Shown: positions 1 to 6,209 of the stretch, piece by piece | How positions within the stretch are numbered: position 1 is the first letter of the stretch | How the letters are laid out: every line of letters starts with the position of its first letter | Source: Bradyrhizobium sacchari | GTDB taxonomy: Bacteria > Pseudomonadota > Alphaproteobacteria > Rhizobiales > Xanthobacteraceae | Direction of reading: 5' to 3' | Length of the DNA: 38,383 bases | Assembly: GCF_002068095.1 (NCBI RefSeq) | Contig: NZ_LWIG01000007.1 | Span: 1-38,383 of the forward strand | Position numbers and translations under genes: made by a program | Notes under the pieces: generated by a model | Database searches by the model: none | Told to the model about the DNA's origin: nothing | What the model saw: only the letters and a program-made list of their open reading frames with translations

Positions 1-208
1 GCAGGTGCCTGACCACCCCACGCTCGTAACCACCGGTCGCCTCGATCCCGACCCGCTCGACGCCCGCCTTTGCCAGCTCCGAGCACAGTTGCTTCCAGCC
101 CCGCATCGAGTTTGCGACCTGCAAACACAGAACCTGACCGCAAATCGCGACGTCCAGCTTGTCTTTGGCCGTATCAATGCCGGCCACAATCATGTTAGTC
201 TTCGTCAT
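1..208 (-). mobile_element. IS110-family transposase, N-terminal fragment cut by window edge
   Basis: Reading leftwards from an ATG at 208-206, an open frame of 69 codons runs off the left edge. It begins MTKTNMIVAGIDTAKDKLDV and contains GIDTAKD (Asp12) and GIEATGGYE (Glu56). These match the first two acidic positions of the DEDD catalytic (RuvC-like) domain that opens IS110-family transposases. IS110 enzymes move circular DNA intermediates, and many lack obvious terminal inverted repeats. The second domain, with its catalytic serine, would lie outside the window, so it cannot be said whether the copy is intact. The start fits because the conserved domain begins only a few residues in. The element's end should lie somewhere in 209-493, but no boundary or target duplication can be fixed. 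Confidence 0.85.
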
Positions 209-340
209 CTTCGTCGACCCCTGCCTTGTGAAGCGAACCAAATTGTTCCGGCAACCATCCGGGTCCGATGAAGGTGCTGGCGCGATCCTGCTACGGGGCA
301 GCCATAAACTGCTCAGGGTGGGCGCGATCCGATCGCCAGC

Positions 341-370
341 GGCCTGCCGTGGTTGCAGCTGCGGCAGGCC
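341..370. repeat. Short perfect hairpin in the IS110-side intergenic region
   Basis: GGCCTGCCG (341-349) is mirrored by CGGCAGGCC (362-370), a perfect 9-bp stem with a 12-base loop. It lies between the IS110 fragment and the secreted-protein gene at 494. It has no T-tract on either strand, so it is a weak candidate for an intrinsic terminator. It could be part of the non-coding end of the insertion sequence. Confidence 0.5.
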
Positions 371-416
371 ATTCCTCTCGGAACACCCAGACAATATCCG
401 ATTGCGCTATTACAAG

Positions 417-467
417 GGTGGGTTAGCCCTGCGGCTGCGCAAAGCACGGGCGCCGGGCTAACCCACC
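417..467. repeat. Palindromic element with 13-bp perfect inverted repeats
   Basis: GGTGGGTTAGCCC (417-429) is repeated in reverse complement as GGGCTAACCCACC (455-467), with a 25-base GC-rich loop. Elements with this GGGTTAGCCC core recur between genes in Bradyrhizobium chromosomes (recollection of the genus, not tested here). The right arm ends 26 bp before the ATG at 494, so the element lies in or just before the leader of that gene. Confidence 0.65.
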
Positions 468-493
468 TACCAAACCGAGTTGGTGGAGAGTTC

Positions 494-931
494 ATGCAAC
501 GCATCGCCTTCCTCAAAGCCCTGATGCTCGCATCCGCGCTCGTCGCCGCCACGCCCGCTGCCGCCGAAATCCGCATCATCCAGTCGCCGGGCGGACAGGT
601 CGGGCCGTTCCTCGATCTATTCGAGAAGGTGCGCGAGAGCGGCGAGCGCGTGGTGATCGACGGTCCTTGCCTCTCCGCCTGCACGCTGGTGCTGAGCATC
701 GTGCCGGGCGAGCGCATTTGCGTCACGAGGCGCGCCGTGCTCGGCTTCCACGCCGCGCGCTCGGTCGATCGGCGCGGGCGCTTCTATGCCGAACCGGAAG
801 CATCGGACGCGGTGCTCGCCGCCTATCCTGGGCCGGTGCGCGACTGGATCAGCCGCCGCGGCGGCCTTACCTCGCGGTTGCTGCTGCTGAAAGGGCGCGA
901 TCTCGCCGCGATCTATCCGCGCTGCCGATGA
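494..931 (+). CDS. Secreted COG3904-like protein (ClpP/crotonase-fold periplasmic family)
   Basis: A 145-residue protein begins MQRIAFLKALMLASALVAA, a clear Sec signal peptide with likely cleavage after TPAAA near residue 23. The mature part has the pattern IRIIQSPGGQVGPFLDLFEKV followed by VVIDGPCLSACTLVL. This resembles COG3904-type predicted periplasmic proteins, in which a Ser sits after a glycine or cysteine in a ClpP-like fold. No peptidase activity can be claimed. The start at 494 is preferred over upstream in-frame ATGs because of the signal peptide and the GGAG sequence 7 bases upstream. The gene stands alone between the palindromic element and a non-coding stretch. Similar small secreted proteins are common and uncharacterised in Bradyrhizobium. 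Confidence 0.75.
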   Translation: MQRIAFLKALMLASALVAATPAAAEIRIIQSPGGQVGPFLDLFEKVRESGERVVIDGPCLSACTLVLSIVPGERICVTRRAVLGFHAARSVDRRGRFYAEPEASDAVLAAYPGPVRDWISRRGGLTSRLLLLKGRDLAAIYPRCR

Positions 932-1179
932 TGATGACCCGCGGCGATCTGACCGCGATCGATCCGCCATTGTCCGGCGATTGGGCAGTTCGGTGAAATC
1001 CCGCCGCGGCCAGACTGAGGCAGCGGCGGCGTCACAATGGTCGCAGGACGGCGCGACCGCGCAACTACATCGTCTCGATGCTTGTCATCGCAAGCGTCAG
1101 CGTCAAGCTCATCGCATTGCTCGTGAGCTGACGGGCAAGCGAGCCTGCGACATTGCACCGGTCACACGCTTTGTCGGTT
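932..1179. other. Intergenic stretch, no convincing gene
   Basis: No frame in these 248 bases has both a start with a ribosome-binding site and codon use like the neighbours. A plus-strand reading ending NYIVSMLVIASVSVKLIALLVS at the TGA near 1131 looks like a membrane segment. Its only ATG leaves 17 residues and no ribosome-binding site is visible, so it may be the remnant of a small membrane protein. Confidence 0.4.
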
Positions 1180-1272
1180 CTAGAAGAACCTCTGGATCAT
1201 CTGCGCCAGTTCCATGCTCGCGCAGATGAGCATACCCCATAGTGCAAAGTTGATCTGCAGCGCCGCAGCCAT
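1180..1272 (-). CDS. Possible 30-residue membrane-associated peptide
   Basis: A 30-codon frame reads MAAALQINFALWGMLICASM and ends ELAQMIQRFF. The first 25 residues are hydrophobic enough for one membrane helix. The ATG at 1272-1270 follows a strong purine-rich site (GAAGGGGAG, about 6 bases upstream), which is the main reason to take it seriously. A longer reading of the same frame, beginning near 1404, has no such site and an unlikely composition. I do not recognise a family and assign no function. Small single-helix proteins of this sort occur in Bradyrhizobium but are usually unannotated. Confidence 0.45.
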   Translation of the reverse strand: MAAALQINFALWGMLICASMELAQMIQRFF

Positions 1273-1558
1273 CGGTCGCTCCCCTTCCAAGTCACGTCCA
1301 TCCCAGTTTGTAGAATTTATGAAGGAATGATTAGCGATTCTGACGCTCAGTTCACAGCCTATTATTGCGCCAGTTGTTGTGCGATGCGGGCCGCACCTTT
1401 TCACGAAGCGGCCTCACTGCCCTCGCAAAGTCATGCGAGAGCATGATTCATGTTCGGCCATGCCGGCCACGTCGTTTCCCTTAAGTTCCATTTAATCGAC
1501 GCGATGCAAGGCTTCTCACGCGGAGTTTGCGTGTCGCGTACCGCACCAAAGGTCCGGC
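1273..1558. other. Intergenic stretch between divergent small genes
   Basis: These 286 bases lie between the minus-strand peptide candidate and the plus-strand lipoprotein gene. They are less GC-rich than the surroundings around 1310-1380 (TTTGTAGAATTTATGAAGG and nearby), as expected of a promoter region. I could not fix -35 and -10 boxes with confidence. No RNA gene or further reading frame stands out. Confidence 0.4.
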
Positions 1559-1921
1559 ATGATGCGACACGGCTTCGTCCTGCTTACTTTTTGCGCAGCG
1601 CTCATGGGATGCACGGCGGCCCCGGCGCAGGAGCGCCGTCCGGTCGCATGGGACGGCCTCGGCCAAAATCCGAATCGGCCTGCCCTCACCAAGCGGCGCG
1701 TGACGAATCCCGCGCCTCCACCCGCACCTGCACAGGCCGATCCTAACCAGGAGCGCGAAAGAGTGCTCGGCACGTTGCGCCCCTACTCCGAGGCGTGGTG
1801 GGCGGTCCACGACGAGATCGAAGCGGAGAAGGACAAGCAGCTCGGCACCAAGCTCGTGATCTGCCCGCGCTGCGTTCAGTCCCCGCCATCCGCTGAAGAC
1901 GTGACCGGATCAATCCGGTGA
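1559..1921 (+). CDS. Small Pro-rich lipoprotein of unknown function
   Basis: A 120-residue protein begins MMRHGFVLLTFCAALMGCTA. The short charged n-region, hydrophobic stretch and ALMGC box mark a lipoprotein signal peptide with Cys18 as the lipidated residue. Residues about 25-60 are rich in Pro, Ala, Gln and Asn and look unstructured. The conserved-looking part is SEAWWAVHDEIEAEKDKQLG, followed by ICPRCV. It is probably anchored in the outer membrane or the periplasmic face of the inner membrane. Two ATGs stand at 1559 and 1562, and either could be used. The ribosome-binding site is weak (AAAGG). It converges with the VOC-protein gene at 2016. I recognise no characterised homologue. Confidence 0.65.
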   Translation: MMRHGFVLLTFCAALMGCTAAPAQERRPVAWDGLGQNPNRPALTKRRVTNPAPPPAPAQADPNQERERVLGTLRPYSEAWWAVHDEIEAEKDKQLGTKLVICPRCVQSPPSAEDVTGSIR

Positions 1922-1961
1922 GAGGCGCATAGGCCGATCGGCGTATGACGTGCCCAGCCTG

Positions 1962-1989
1962 GGCGCGCCCCGATCGAGAGGGGCGTGCC
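1962..1989. terminator. Hairpin between convergent genes (possible bidirectional terminator)
   Basis: GGCGCGCCCC (1962-1971) pairs with GGGGCGTGCC (1980-1989), a 10-bp stem with one G-T pair and an 8-base loop. It lies between the stop codons of the lipoprotein gene (1921) and the VOC gene (2016), which run towards each other. No run of T follows on either strand, so termination would not be classically intrinsic. Confidence 0.4.
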
Positions 1990-2015
1990 ACCAGCGTGTC
2001 AGGCGACCGCTTCTG

Positions 2016-2432
2016 TCACATGCCTTCCGCCGGGCAGTTCACCATCCAGGGAATGCCGAACCTGTCGACGCACATGCCGAAACCCTTGGCCCAGAACGTC
2101 TTGCTGAACGGCATAGTGACCGAACCGCCGTCGGCGAGCGCGTTGAACTTGCGCTCGGCATCCGCGACATCCTTGATCGTCAGCGAGACCGAAAATCCCT
2201 GCGGCTTGTGAAAATGTTCGCCCGGCGCATCAGAGGCCATCAAGACACTGCCGTCGGGCAACGACATCCGCGCATGCATGATCGTCTTCTCGCGGCCGGG
2301 TGGGGCCGGCATGTCCGGCGGTGCTTCGGATGCACGCATCATCGCGTCGATATTGCCGCCGAGAACCTTGGCGTAATAGGTGAACGCCGCTTCGCAGGTG
2401 TCCTGATAGAACAGATAGGGATTGAGCATCAT
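2016..2432 (-). CDS. VOC-superfamily protein (PhnB/glyoxalase-like)
   Basis: A 138-residue protein starts MMLNPYLFYQDTCEAAFTYY and continues VLGGNIDAMM, then a second half with GFSVSLTIKDVADAERKFNA and ending GIPWMVNCP. This is the layout of PhnB-like (3-demethylubiquinone methyltransferase-like) members of the vicinal oxygen chelate fold, which are often encoded beside ECF sigma factors with YCII proteins. The substrate is unknown. The start follows AGGAGAGAA. The gene lies 48 bp after the SRPBCC gene on the same strand and is probably co-transcribed from the candidate sigma-factor promoter at 3044-3070. It closes the ECF42 module. Confidence 0.85.
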   Translation of the reverse strand: MMLNPYLFYQDTCEAAFTYYAKVLGGNIDAMMRASEAPPDMPAPPGREKTIMHARMSLPDGSVLMASDAPGEHFHKPQGFSVSLTIKDVADAERKFNALADGGSVTMPFSKTFWAKGFGMCVDRFGIPWMVNCPAEGM

Positions 2433-2480
2433 TTCTCTCCTCTTCTCTTCCTTGTTGTCTTCCTTGGGCAGTAAGGCTCT

Positions 2481-3017
2481 CTATTTCTCTGTGAGCTTCT
2501 TCAGGCTAACGAGACCGGCCTCGAAATCCTTACCGATCATGCTGTCCATGTTGATGAACACCTGCATCACCTTGGACATGAACGGAGCCGGACCGTACAT
2601 CGCCCATGTGACCAGAGTAGTCTCGCCCTGCGGCACAAAGGTGAACTCGGCGGTGTTGTGGCCTTCGAAGGGACGCTCGAAATCGAGCTTGATGCGGAGC
2701 TTTGACGGAGAGGCCGCATCGAGGATCTCCATGTGGCCGGCGCCGACATTGTTGTTGCCGTCCCAGGCATAGGTCGCGCCCTTTCCTTGCGCAGTTCCAC
2801 CAAACGTCCGCTTCATGGCGGGATCGCGATCCTCGTAGGGCGACCAGGTCGTCCAGAGATGGAAATCGGCGACCAGCGGATAGATCGCGCCGGCCGGCGC
2901 CCTCAGGGCGAGGCTGCGCTCGACGCGGAAGGTGTCGGGTTTGGTCAACGCGAAGACAAGGACGCCGGCGATGCCGACGGCGAGAACGATGGCGATGATG
3001 GAAAAGACTTTCAGCAT
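2481..3017 (-). CDS. SRPBCC (START/polyketide-cyclase-like) protein with N-terminal membrane anchor
   Basis: A 178-residue protein starts MLKVFSIIAIVLAVGIAGVL, a single N-terminal membrane segment or uncleaved signal. The rest is typical of SRPBCC ligand-binding proteins: VERSLALRAPAGAIYPLVADF, then WTTWSPYEDRDP and a C-terminal helix FEAGLVSLKKL. These form a helix-grip cavity for hydrophobic ligands, and many are found next to ECF sigma factors. The start at 3017 is supported by AGGGAG seven bases upstream. The gene is separated from the sigma gene by a palindromic repeat but has its own candidate sigma promoter (3044-3070), and the VOC gene follows. Confidence 0.85.
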   Translation of the reverse strand: MLKVFSIIAIVLAVGIAGVLVFALTKPDTFRVERSLALRAPAGAIYPLVADFHLWTTWSPYEDRDPAMKRTFGGTAQGKGATYAWDGNNNVGAGHMEILDAASPSKLRIKLDFERPFEGHNTAEFTFVPQGETTLVTWAMYGPAPFMSKVMQVFINMDSMIGKDFEAGLVSLKKLTEK

Positions 3018-3043
3018 GAATGGCTCCCTGGACACGGGAATAA

Positions 3044-3070
3044 GACGAAGGGGAACGGCGGCGGCCGACA
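3044..3070 (-). promoter_or_regulatory. Candidate ECF42 promoter before the SRPBCC-VOC pair
   Basis: On the minus strand TGTCGG (3070-3065) is followed after exactly 17 bases by CGTC (3047-3044), about 27 bases before the SRPBCC start codon. The same pair with the same spacing occurs before the YCII-sigma operon (4890-4864). From memory, the ECF42 group recognises a TGTCGA-like -35 and a CGAC/CGTC-like -10, which this fits. The two copies are seen directly. Their recognition by the neighbouring sigma factor is inferred. Confidence 0.65.
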
Positions 3071-3094
3071 AGAGATGGGACAAAATTTCCGATT

Positions 3095-3172
3095 GTCATT
3101 CCGGGATGGTCCGAAGGACCAGACCCGGAATCTCGAGATTCCGGGTTCACCCTTCGGGTGCCCCGGAATGAC
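3095..3172. repeat. 78-bp REP-like palindrome in the sigma-factor module
   Basis: The element starts GTCATTCCGGG and ends CCCCGGAATGAC, with a central CTCGAG palindrome flanked by CCGGAAT/ATTCCGG. Each half carries its own small hairpin (GGTCC-GAA-GGACC and CACCC-TTC-GGGTG), so the whole can fold as a cross-like structure. Such sequences are typical dispersed palindromes of Bradyrhizobium. It begins seven bases after the stop codon of the sigma gene and lies before the second candidate sigma promoter. It may therefore end or stabilise the upstream transcript and separate the two units. Confidence 0.8.
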
Positions 3173-3179
3173 GGGGCGC

Positions 3180-4466
3180 CTATTTCGCCTTCGCGCTTTC
3201 CCTTGCCTTCGGCTGGCTGTCCCGGATCAGCCGGTCGAGATGCATGCGGATGTGAGCGGCTTCGGCGGAGGTGTTGGCCAGCGCGATGGCGCGGTCGAAG
3301 GCGACGCGCGCTTCGTCATTGCGGCCGAGCTGCATCAGGAAGGCGCCGCGCACGCCGTAGAAATGGAAATAGTTGGCAAGCTTCGGCGCCAGTGGCTCGA
3401 TCAGGTCGAGCGCGGCCTGGGCCCCGTGCACCTTGGAGACCGCAACGGCGCGGTTGAGCGTCACCACGGGCGAAGGCTGCACCAGCTCGAGCGCGCCGTA
3501 GAGCAGGTCGATCTGGGTCCAGTCGGTCTCTTCCGGCGTTGCCGCGCGCGCATGCAATGCGGCGATCGCAGCCTGGATCTGGTACGGCCCGCTGCGGCGA
3601 TGGCGCATCGCCTTGTCGATCAGCGCCAGCCCTTCCGCGATCATGGTGCCATTCCACAGCGAGCGGTCCTGGTCGTCCAGCAGGATCAGCGAACCGTCCG
3701 CGGCAAAGCGCGCGGCGCTGCGCGCATGCTGCAACAGGATGAGCGCGGTGAGCCCCATGATTTCGGGCTCGCTCGGGAACAGCCGCAGCAGCAGCCGCGC
3801 CAGGCGAATCGCCTCCTCGCATAGTGGAGTGCGGATCGCCGCGGTGTCGCCGCTCGCCGAATAGCCCTCGTTGAAGATCAGGTAGATCATCGCCGCGACG
3901 CCGGCGAGCCGCTCGGCGCGCTCGACGGCACCGGGCGCCTCGAACGGCACGCCGGCTTCCGCGATCCTGGCCTTGGCGCGCGTGATGCGCTGCTCCATCG
4001 CCGCCTCCGAGACCAGGAAGGCGCGCGCGATCTGCTTCACGGTGAGGCCCGAGACGATGCGCAAGGCCAGCGCGATCTGCTGCGTCGCCGGCAGCTGCGG
4101 ATGACAACACACGAACATCAGCCGCAAGATGTCGTCGCGATAATGCGAGCCGTCGAGCCGTTCGGCGAGCGCACCCTCGGCGTCATCGAGATCGGAGATC
4201 GCCTGGTCGTCCTCGGGCAGCGGCTGCTGCTTGCGGGTTCGGCGCACCTCGTCGATCGCGACGTTGCGGCCGACCATGATCAGCCATGCCGCGGGATCGC
4301 GCGGCGGCCCGTTCTGCGGCCAGGTTTTCAGCGCGCGCAGGCAGGCGTTCTGGAAGGCTTCCTCGGCGGTGTCGAGATCGCGGAAGTAGCGCAGCAGCGC
4401 GCCGACCGCCTGGGGTCGCGCCGACGTCAGCGCGGTCTCGATCCAGGCGGTTTCGGTCTCGCTCAC
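3180..4466 (-). CDS. ECF42-type RNA polymerase sigma factor with C-terminal TPR-like extension
   Basis: This 428-residue sigma factor has region 2 at about 15-80 (LDTAEEAFQNACLRALKTWP, then DPAAWLIMVGRNVAIDEVRR) and a region 4 helix-turn-helix at about 120-165 (GLTVKQIARAFLVSEAAMEQ). The rest is a long DUF6596/TPR-like extension. ECF42 sigmas carry such an extension, are encoded beside DGPF/YCII proteins and usually lack a classical anti-sigma factor. The extension is reported to be needed for activity. The start is GTG at 4466, whose GTGA overlaps the stop of the YCII gene, so translation is probably coupled. No anti-sigma gene is visible nearby. The gene is probably autoregulated through the site at 4864-4890. 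Confidence 0.92.
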   Translation of the reverse strand: MSETETAWIETALTSARPQAVGALLRYFRDLDTAEEAFQNACLRALKTWPQNGPPRDPAAWLIMVGRNVAIDEVRRTRKQQPLPEDDQAISDLDDAEGALAERLDGSHYRDDILRLMFVCCHPQLPATQQIALALRIVSGLTVKQIARAFLVSEAAMEQRITRAKARIAEAGVPFEAPGAVERAERLAGVAAMIYLIFNEGYSASGDTAAIRTPLCEEAIRLARLLLRLFPSEPEIMGLTALILLQHARSAARFAADGSLILLDDQDRSLWNGTMIAEGLALIDKAMRHRRSGPYQIQAAIAALHARAATPEETDWTQIDLLYGALELVQPSPVVTLNRAVAVSKVHGAQAALDLIEPLAPKLANYFHFYGVRGAFLMQLGRNDEARVAFDRAIALANTSAEAAHIRMHLDRLIRDSQPKARESAKAK

Positions 4467-4831
4467 GTCAGGTTTCCTCCGGGCCTGAACACGCCGACGG
4501 GACGCACCTCATAGGCGCCGCCGGGATTGGCCGCACCGAGGTCACGCGCGACGTCGAGCGCATCGTCGAGATTCTTGCAGTCGACGATGTAGAAGCCGAG
4601 CAACTGCTCCTTGGTCTCGGCATAGGGACCGTCGAGCACCAATGGCGGATCCTCCTTGCGCAGGGTCGCGGCCGCCGTGGTCGGCAGCAGCCGCGCCACC
4701 GGCCCGAGCCGGCCCTGCTTCGTGAGCTTCTCCTGCACCACGGCGAGCTTCTTCATCACGGCCTCGTCCTGCTCCTTGCTCCAGGAGCCGACGAAGTCCT
4801 CATCGTGATAGCAAAGAATCGCATAAAGCAT
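4463..4831 (-). CDS. YCII-related (DGPF-domain) protein
   Basis: A 122-residue protein starts MLYAILCYHDEDFVGSW. It carries LDGPYAETKEQLLGFY at about residues 66-81, the signature of the DGPF/YCII family, here with Tyr in place of the usual Phe. The fold is a ferredoxin-like dimer. Members beside ECF42 sigmas are conserved partners, but their biochemical role is unresolved. It is the first gene of the sigma operon: the ATG at 4831 follows an AGGGAAGG-type site, and its TGA overlaps the GTG of the sigma gene. It stands divergent from the 2-hydroxyacid dehydrogenase gene. Confidence 0.92.
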   Translation of the reverse strand: MLYAILCYHDEDFVGSWSKEQDEAVMKKLAVVQEKLTKQGRLGPVARLLPTTAAATLRKEDPPLVLDGPYAETKEQLLGFYIVDCKNLDDALDVARDLGAANPGGAYEVRPVGVFRPGGNLT

Positions 4832-4863
4832 GGGCAGCACCTTCCCTGACCTCTTGTTTTGAA

Positions 4864-4890
4864 GACGATCCACTATGCCCTGCCCCGACA
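4864..4890 (-). promoter_or_regulatory. Candidate ECF42 promoter before the YCII-sigma operon
   Basis: TGTCGG (4890-4885) and CGTC (4867-4864) on the minus strand are separated by 17 bases, identical to the site at 3070-3044. A start point near 4856 would give a leader of about 25 bases carrying the ribosome-binding site. The -35 lies inside a small palindrome, GCCCTG-CCCCGA-CAGGGC. The matched pair in front of both units suggests positive autoregulation. Confidence 0.65.
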
Positions 4891-4975
4891 GGGCTGCGGA
4901 AAGATTTTGCAAGAAAAATCCGGCAGATCGTGCCAAGGAGGGCCTCCAAAAGCGGAACCCGACGAGGCACTTCGA

Positions 4976-5941
4976 ATGAGCAAAGGCACACTGGCCGTCC
5001 TGATCAACAGCACGCAGCAGAACTGGCTGCCGGAGCGCTGGAAGGCCCGGTTCGATGCGGTCTGCGGCGGTCGCCGCGTGGTGCTGCTGCCCGATGCCTC
5101 CCTCGATCCAGCCGAGGTGCACTATGCGGCGGTGTGGAAGCCGGTGCCGGGCGACCTCGGCTCCTTCCCGAACCTCCGGGCCATCTTCAATCTCGGCGCC
5201 GGCGTCGATGCGCTGATGGCCGACAAGAGCCTGCCCGGCGTGCCGCTGGTCCGGGTCGCCGTGCCCGACCTGACCAACCGCATGACCGAATATGTCGTGC
5301 TGCACGTTCTGATGCACCACCGCCAGGAGCTGTACCTGCGGGAATCGCAGCGCGAGAAGCGCTGGGAGCCGAAATATCAGTGGCCGGCGAGCGCCGTCAC
5401 CGTCGGCGTCATGGGGCTTGGCACCCTCGGCGCCGACGCGGCCGACGTGCTGCGGCGGCTCGGCTTCCGCGTCGCCGGCTGGAGCCGCAGCCCGCGCACG
5501 ATCGATGGCGTCGAATGCTTCCACGGCACTGCCGGCATGGACGCGTTCCTGAGCAAGACCGACATTCTGGTGTCATTGTTGCCGCTGACACCGGACACGC
5601 ACGGCATTCTCAACCGCGACGTCTTTGCAAAACTCAACCGCACCAGCCCGCTCGGCGCACCCGTGCTGATCAATGCCGGCCGCGGCGGCCTGCAGAACGA
5701 GGCCGACATCCTGGCCTGCCTCGATGACGGCACGCTGGGCGCCGCCTCGCTCGACGTCTTCGTGCAGGAGCCGCAGCCGAAGGATAGCCGGTTCTGGACC
5801 CACCCCAAGGTGCTGCTGACCCCGCACAACGCCGCCGACACCGATGCCGATGCGATCTCGGCCTATGTCGCCGAGCAGATCGCAAGGTTCGAGGCGGGCG
5901 GCGCGCTGGAGAACGTGGTGGACCGGGTCCGGGGGTATTGA
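4976..5941 (+). CDS. ghrA: Glyoxylate/hydroxypyruvate reductase A (2-hydroxyacid dehydrogenase)
   Basis: This 321-residue cytosolic enzyme probably reduces glyoxylate to glycolate and hydroxypyruvate to glycerate with NADPH. The Rossmann motif GLGTLG is at 147-152. The catalytic Arg is R236 (NAGRGG), the Glu is E265 (VQEPQP) and the His is H284 (TPHNAAD). Length and the N-terminal [18 protein letters not shown] fit the GhrA branch of the D-isomer-specific 2-hydroxyacid dehydrogenases. The start at 4976 was chosen because homology begins at LAVLIN and a GAGG-like site precedes it. Upstream in-frame codons lie in the shared promoter region with the YCII gene. A palindromic element follows the stop. 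The exact substrate within the family is not certain. Confidence 0.87.
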   Translation: MSKGTLAVLINSTQQNWLPERWKARFDAVCGGRRVVLLPDASLDPAEVHYAAVWKPVPGDLGSFPNLRAIFNLGAGVDALMADKSLPGVPLVRVAVPDLTNRMTEYVVLHVLMHHRQELYLRESQREKRWEPKYQWPASAVTVGVMGLGTLGADAADVLRRLGFRVAGWSRSPRTIDGVECFHGTAGMDAFLSKTDILVSLLPLTPDTHGILNRDVFAKLNRTSPLGAPVLINAGRGGLQNEADILACLDDGTLGAASLDVFVQEPQPKDSRFWTHPKVLLTPHNAADTDADAISAYVAEQIARFEAGGALENVVDRVRGY

Positions 5942-5964
5942 GGCCTCGCTAGCTCTACGCACCC

Positions 5965-6095
5965 GGTGTCGTCCCGGCGCAGGCCGGGACCCACCGCGTG
6001 ATCTATCGACTGCGGTCTGTAGCAGTACCGAACGACTAGTCTTCGCCAAACTTCTCCCTGTGGTTATGGGTCCCGGCCTGCGCCGGGACGACACC
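5965..6095. repeat. 131-bp element with perfect 29-bp terminal inverted repeats
   Basis: The left arm (5965-5993) starts GGTGTCGTCCCGGCGC. The right arm (6067-6095) is its exact reverse complement and ends GCGCCGGGACGACACC. The 73-base spacer is less GC-rich. Elements of this type, with a spacer resembling CTTCTCCCTGTGGTTA, are dispersed between genes in Bradyrhizobium (recollection). No transposase is encoded, so this is a REP/MITE-like unit. It lies between ghrA and the chemoreceptor gene and may also end ghrA transcription. A degenerate single arm recurs at 8206. Confidence 0.85.
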
Positions 6096-6209
6096 GCTGT
6101 TTTGGTAGCCACCCCGCCCCCGCAACCACCCGCGCCCCCGCCCCGTTCACCCTCTCTTAGCGAGAAGTTGATAGGCGTTGTTAACCAACGCTCAAACAAC
6201 GAGACGGAC

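Noticed and set aside
417..467. Reading the 13-bp inverted repeat as a CRISPR or attachment site
   Set aside because: Only one pair is present, with no regular spacing, spacers, cas genes, tRNA or integrase.
981..1229. An 82-codon plus-strand frame in the intergenic region
   Set aside because: No ribosome-binding site, atypical composition, and it overlaps the better-supported peptide on the other strand.
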